Source: an uncultured Microcoleaceae cyanobacterium (lineage in GTDB: Bacteria > Cyanobacteriota > Cyanobacteriia > Cyanobacteriales > Microcoleaceae). From it: a stretch of 9,105 nucleotides of DNA. Under the pieces are notes generated by a model. That model worked only from the letters and a program-made list of their open reading frames with translations. It did not search any database and was not told the origin of the DNA. The stretch is taken from positions 1-9,105 of the forward strand of contig CALKCV010000048.1 in NCBI GenBank assembly GCA_938083405.1, written 5' to 3'. Every line of letters starts with the position of its first letter. Position 1 is the first letter of the stretch. Made by a program: the position numbers and the translations under genes. Below, piece by piece: positions 6,396 through 9,105 of the stretch.

Positions 6396-7628
6396 ATGAA
6401 AACCTTCGATACAGTCGTCATCGGTGCGGGGCCGGCAGGGGCGGGGTGCGCCAGAATATTAGCAAAATCCAATCCTCGGGTGTTACTGGTAGAACAACAC
6501 GAAAGTTTCCAAAAAAATGACTTCTCCAGCGCGGCAACTCCTCTGGAAACTTTGGAGAAATTCCAACTGCCAGAAGCGGTGGTGGGTACTTTTTGGCAAA
6601 AATTAGAAATTGTTTCTACTAATAAGGCTCATACTTGGGAGTCTCAGACTCAGTTGGGGGCGGTTTTGAATTTTGCTAAACTGCGGGAATTTCTGGCAAA
6701 CCAAGTTAAAGATTGTGGGGGCGAAGTTTGGCTTGGTTGCCGCTATCAGAAACATTTTCAAGAGGGGGGCAAAACTATTGTCGAACTGAGGAAAAAAGGG
6801 GGCGAAAAGATTGCTATTAGCGCTAAAGTATTAGTGGATGCTACGGGGCCGGCTAGGGCAGTTTTAGGCGTTAGCCACAGAAACAAATCGGATTTTTTAA
6901 CCGCTTCTGGCATCGAATATTTAATCGAAGTACCGCCAGAAATTTATCAACAATACGCTAATAAATTAGTTTTCTTTCTCGGGCATAAATGGATGCCTAA
7001 AGGTTATTCTTGGATTTTCCCTATGGAACCAGAATTAAATCGGTTAAAAGTTGGTTCCGCTCGCTACCATTTAGAGCATCAACATATTAATCCTAAGGAG
7101 TCGATTAGGTGGTATCTGGAATTGCTGCTTAAAGATTATTTAAAACTTTCTCAGCCTCAATATAAATCGATCGATTTGCACGGTTCTACGGTTAAATATT
7201 CTGTTGGTTTAAAGGATGTCTATTATCGGGATAATGTTATTGCTATTGGCGATGCAGTTTCTACCATTAATATGTTGGGCGGGGAGGGGATCAGACACGG
7301 CATGGAGAATGCTGCTATTGCTAGTAAATATATCGAACAATATCTGAATAATTCTTTATCAAATTTTCAAGGTTATCAGAGAGAAATGCGACGGCGATAT
7401 GGGTTAAAGTGGAATTTTTCCGAGCAGATGGGTCGAAAAAGATATATGCAAGATAGCGATGTTTTTATTGATAAAGGAGTGGCTTATTTGCAGTCTTTAA
7501 CGGTTGAGGAGATGATGGATATTTTGTTTGAATACAAATTCCAAAGGCTTTACAAAAGCTTTGGTAAGTATCTGAAACGGAAACTCGGTTTTATGGTTCG
7601 AGATCTTCGCCGCTCTAGAAAACTTTAA
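6396..7628 (+). CDS. Geranylgeranyl-reductase-like NAD(P)/FAD-dependent oxidoreductase
   Basis: A 410-residue flavoprotein. The N-terminal Rossmann motif is DTVVIGAGPAGAGCARILA (5-23, GxGxxG at 10-15), with the ribose-binding E33 of LLVEQ. The DATGP strand follows at 148-152, and the second FAD contact is VIAIGDAVSTINMLGGEGIRHGMENA (281-306), the arrangement of the geranylgeranyl reductase/PHBH group. These enzymes reduce prenyl double bonds or hydroxylate and oxidise ring substrates; the exact substrate here is unknown. The C-terminal ~80 residues are basic and aromatic (YKFQRLYKSFGKYLKRKLGFM), perhaps for membrane contact. It lies downstream of dxs on the same strand, which fits an isoprenoid role, but a 230-bp gap with a hairpin separates them. 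A TTG at 6393 is in frame, but the ATG at 6396 is the more likely start. Its codons are more AT-rich at third positions than those of dxs. Confidence 0.83.
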   Translation: MKTFDTVVIGAGPAGAGCARILAKSNPRVLLVEQHESFQKNDFSSAATPLETLEKFQLPEAVVGTFWQKLEIVSTNKAHTWESQTQLGAVLNFAKLREFLANQVKDCGGEVWLGCRYQKHFQEGGKTIVELRKKGGEKIAISAKVLVDATGPARAVLGVSHRNKSDFLTASGIEYLIEVPPEIYQQYANKLVFFLGHKWMPKGYSWIFPMEPELNRLKVGSARYHLEHQHINPKESIRWYLELLLKDYLKLSQPQYKSIDLHGSTVKYSVGLKDVYYRDNVIAIGDAVSTINMLGGEGIRHGMENAAIASKYIEQYLNNSLSNFQGYQREMRRRYGLKWNFSEQMGRKRYMQDSDVFIDKGVAYLQSLTVEEMMDILFEYKFQRLYKSFGKYLKRKLGFMVRDLRRSRKL

Positions 7629-7754
7629 GTAGTCGCGAAGGGCGGAATTTGAACAAAAATTTGGTCGCGGACGGGTCGGGTATTAACGGTAATTCGCCAC
7701 CACGAGCGTGAATGTCCAACAATTATTAATTATTAATTATTAATTATTAATTAC
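7624..7754 (+). repeat. Direct repeat copy R1 with terminal (ATTATTA)4.6
   Basis: It shares ordered blocks with 8606-8730: TTTAAGTAGT, GCGGAATTT (7642-7650), CAAAAATTT (7654-7662), GCGGACGGG (7667-7675), GTATT, ACGGTAATTC (7686-7695) and GTCCAA. The spacing between blocks is nearly the same, and overall about two thirds of bases are identical by eye. GGCGGAATT (7641-7649) pairs with AATTCGCC (7691-7698) with one bulge. The 3' end is 4.6 copies of ATTATTA (7722-7753). The first block overlaps the oxidoreductase stop codon, so the true left edge may be nearer 7642. It lies 32 bp before the DUF4231 gene. Confidence 0.75.
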
Positions 7755-7786
7755 TTAGCACTCAGCAGAGTGAAGAAACTTGTAAA

Positions 7787-8455
7787 ATGGCAAAAAAAGA
7801 TTCTTATCGGAAATACTTAGAAACAGAATTCACAGAGCTCGTTGATGCTCTCGAACTCCCAGATTTACAAAAGCGGTTTCTCAAGTCCAGGTGGCTCGAT
7901 CAGTTATTGTGGCTAGAAGGTAAAGCCGCGCGATCGAGTAAATGGTCAACTCGCCTGCGCCTGACGAGCATTGTTGGTGGGGTTTTGATTCCTGCCTTAG
8001 TAAGTCTGAACTTCAATGACAACCAGTTCGGAATATCTGTTGGCTGGGTTACTTTTGTACTCAGCCAGATGGTTGCCATCAGCGTCGCAGTGGAGGAGTA
8101 TTTCCATTTTGGCGCTAAATACACTCAATACCGGGCAACAGCGGAGTATTTAAAAAGTGAAATGTGGCAATTCTTACAATTAAGCGGCCCTTACCAAGAA
8201 TACCCTACCCACGCGCAAGGCTATTCTACCTTCGCTTTTAGGGTGGAAAAGTCGATCCAACAAGACGTGCAAAACTTCATGGAACTGCTCCAGGAAAGCG
8301 TCCAGAGGGAACAAAAACTTGTTTCGTCTTTATCTCAAGCGGAGAGTGCGTCCGCAACTGTAAGTGTTTCGCCGCCAGAAGCTCCGCTTGACTCCCAACA
8401 AGACCGCCAAAAACCAACTTCCGCTAAGGGAAACACAAATGTCGGCGGCGCGTAG
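7787..8455 (+). CDS. DUF4231/SLATT-type two-helix membrane protein
   Basis: A 222-residue protein. A charged N-terminal helical region (1-55, with RWLDQLLWLEGKAARSSKWSTRLR) is followed by two hydrophobic segments (about 58-75 and 82-102), then VEEYFHFGAKYTQYRATAEYLKSEMWQFL (102-130) and a helical stretch to about 185. The last ~37 residues are low-complexity Ser, Ala, Pro and Gln. This is the DUF4231 pattern of the SLATT superfamily, which comparative genomics has linked to pore-forming effectors in prokaryotic conflict systems; many cyanobacterial members stand alone with no proven function. No nucleotide-sensing or enzymatic partner is adjacent, so a defence role is only a possibility. The ATG at 7787 has a purine-rich leader but no strong Shine-Dalgarno sequence. 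CACTC/GAGTG (7759-7772) forms a small hairpin just upstream. Two direct repeats flank the gene. Confidence 0.78.
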   Translation: MAKKDSYRKYLETEFTELVDALELPDLQKRFLKSRWLDQLLWLEGKAARSSKWSTRLRLTSIVGGVLIPALVSLNFNDNQFGISVGWVTFVLSQMVAISVAVEEYFHFGAKYTQYRATAEYLKSEMWQFLQLSGPYQEYPTHAQGYSTFAFRVEKSIQQDVQNFMELLQESVQREQKLVSSLSQAESASATVSVSPPEAPLDSQQDRQKPTSAKGNTNVGGA

Positions 8456-8495
8456 ATTAACTCGTCTCAATTTTAGCCGTCTTCGCGCTTACAAT

Positions 8496-8558
8496 CCTCC
8501 CCTCTGGAAGTTATATTAATTAACAATTAACTTCCCGTGTTTCCAATTGAGCGGGAGG
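8496..8558 (+). terminator. Nested hairpin downstream of the DUF4231 gene
   Basis: CCTCCC (8496-8501) pairs with GGGAGG (8553-8558) and encloses a perfect 8-bp hairpin GGAAGTTA/TAACTTCC (8506-8513 with 8528-8535) whose 14-nt loop contains most of TTAATTAA. GGGAGG is followed by TTTG, not a true U-tract. It may end the upstream transcript or be a remnant of a structured element. The rest of 8456-8605 shows nothing I can name. Confidence 0.35.
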
Positions 8559-8605
8559 TTTGTCCGCCGTGGATACCCTTGCATTCCCCCTTTCCCTGTC
8601 TTCAT

Positions 8606-8730
8606 TTTAAGTAGTTCAGCATGCGGAATTTTCGTTCAAAAATTTCTTAGCGGACGGGGCTTGTATTCACGGTAATTCCGCATTCAGACGAATTGAGTCC
8701 AATAATTATTAATTATTAATTATTAATTAC
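8606..8730 (+). repeat. Direct repeat copy R2 with terminal (ATTATTA)3.6
   Basis: The second copy, in the same orientation as 7624-7754 and 982 bp downstream. Blocks are TTTAAGTAGT (8606-8615), GCGGAATTT (8623-8631), CAAAAATTT (8637-8645), GCGGACGGG (8650-8658), GTATT (8663-8667) and ACGGTAATTC (8669-8678). ATGCGGAATT (8621-8630) pairs perfectly with AATTCCGCAT (8674-8683). It ends in 3.6 copies of ATTATTA (8705-8729), 2 bp before the ATG of the MATE gene, so it forms the immediate leader of that gene. Confidence 0.75.
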
Positions 8731-8732
8731 TT

Positions 8733-9105
8733 ATGACCTCATCGAGCAATTTACTGCCTCGCTTCCTAAGACTTGCCTTCGCCAACAGTTTCTCGAACTT
8801 GATGGTTCCTTTAGCGAGTTTAGTCGATGCTGCATTTTTAGGACATTTGGCAGACATTGATTACCTAGCGGGAGTGGCTTTAAGCTCCGTGCTGTTCAGT
8901 CTTATTTACGGCACCGTTAAATTCTTGCGCCTGGGAACAACAGGACTTGCTGCCCAAGCTCAAGGTGGTTCTGACCGAGATACAGTCTTGCTAACCCTAT
9001 TGCGCAATGGTTCGATCGCCCTAGTAATGGGATTAATTATCCTACTGTTGCAGCAACCCCTACGAGAAATAGGATTTACCATGCTCAGTGGCACGCCATC
9101 AGTTC
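8733..9105 (+). CDS. MATE family efflux transporter, 5' part (truncated by window end)
   Basis: The frame is open from the ATG at 8733 to the window edge: 124 codons, with no stop. The translation begins MTSSSNLLPRFLRLAFANSF and continues with SNLMVPLASLVDAAFLGHLADIDYLAGVALSSVLFSLIYG and FLRLGTTGLAAQAQGG. This is the N-terminal signature of DinF-like MATE transporters, which exchange Na+ or H+ for organic cations or other solutes across the inner membrane. Three hydrophobic segments fit the first helices of a 12-helix protein (about 440 residues is usual). No Shine-Dalgarno sequence is visible: the (ATTATTA)n end of the upstream repeat reaches to 3 bp before the ATG. Substrate cannot be predicted. 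Confidence 0.87.
   Translation, partial: MTSSSNLLPRFLRLAFANSFSNLMVPLASLVDAAFLGHLADIDYLAGVALSSVLFSLIYGTVKFLRLGTTGLAAQAQGGSDRDTVLLTLLRNGSIALVMGLIILLLQQPLREIGFTMLSGTPSV

Noticed and set aside
7900..8124. 74-codon minus-strand frame inside the DUF4231 gene
   Set aside because: Shadow of the plus-strand gene with no domain or start signal.
7722..8729. ATTATTA arrays considered as CRISPR
   Set aside because: The units are 7 bp with no spacers between them, so these are simple tandem repeats. No cas genes are present.
7624..8730. R1-SLATT-R2 considered as a complete insertion sequence or composite transposon
   Set aside because: No transposase or recombinase is encoded between or beside the repeats, and no target-site duplication could be seen. 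It remains a repeat-bracketed gene.

Overview
The window reads as chromosomal DNA of a cyanobacterium, probably filamentous. Eight copies of the cyanobacterial HIP1 octamer GCGATCGC are visible, 7-bp tandem repeats of the STRR type sit in most intergenic gaps, and the proteins look cyanobacterial (an HpsJ-family membrane protein, a plant/cyanobacterial-type DXS, a geranylgeranyl-reductase-like flavoprotein). No tRNA, rRNA, CRISPR array or intact insertion sequence was found.

Layout. On the minus strand at the left lie a stand-alone RfaE2/HldE-type nucleotidyltransferase (58-564) and, upstream of it in the same direction, a NarL/LuxR-type response regulator (645-1322). A 771-bp AT-rich divergent intergenic region (1323-2093) follows; it holds a GC-richer island that could be a small RNA. 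On the plus strand come an HpsJ-family membrane protein (2094-2930), a perfect 20-bp palindrome (3000-3045), a structured leader (3156-3251), a WaaE/KdtX-like family 2 glycosyltransferase (3252-4151), a heptamer repeat, dxs (4258-6165), a dispersed-type hairpin (6239-6272), a geranylgeranyl-reductase-like FAD oxidoreductase (6396-7628), a DUF4231/SLATT-type two-helix membrane protein (7787-8455), and the 5' part of a MATE transporter gene (from 8733, running off the window).

How it fits together. The left half has an envelope and exopolysaccharide flavour: sugar-nucleotide activation, an HpsJ-like membrane protein and a family 2 glycosyltransferase, with a response regulator next to them. The middle is isoprenoid metabolism: DXS makes the first MEP-pathway intermediate, and the oxidoreductase belongs to a family that reduces prenyl chains. 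The right end looks accessory. The small SLATT-type gene is bracketed by two diverged direct copies of a ~125-130-bp repeat that ends in (ATTATTA)n, and the second copy runs to 2 bp before the MATE start codon.

The observations most worth following are the direct-repeat pair around the SLATT gene, two overlapping inverted repeats of which one ends on the base before the glycosyltransferase AUG, and the GC-rich island in the divergent intergenic region. No complete new multi-gene system can be demonstrated from this sequence alone.
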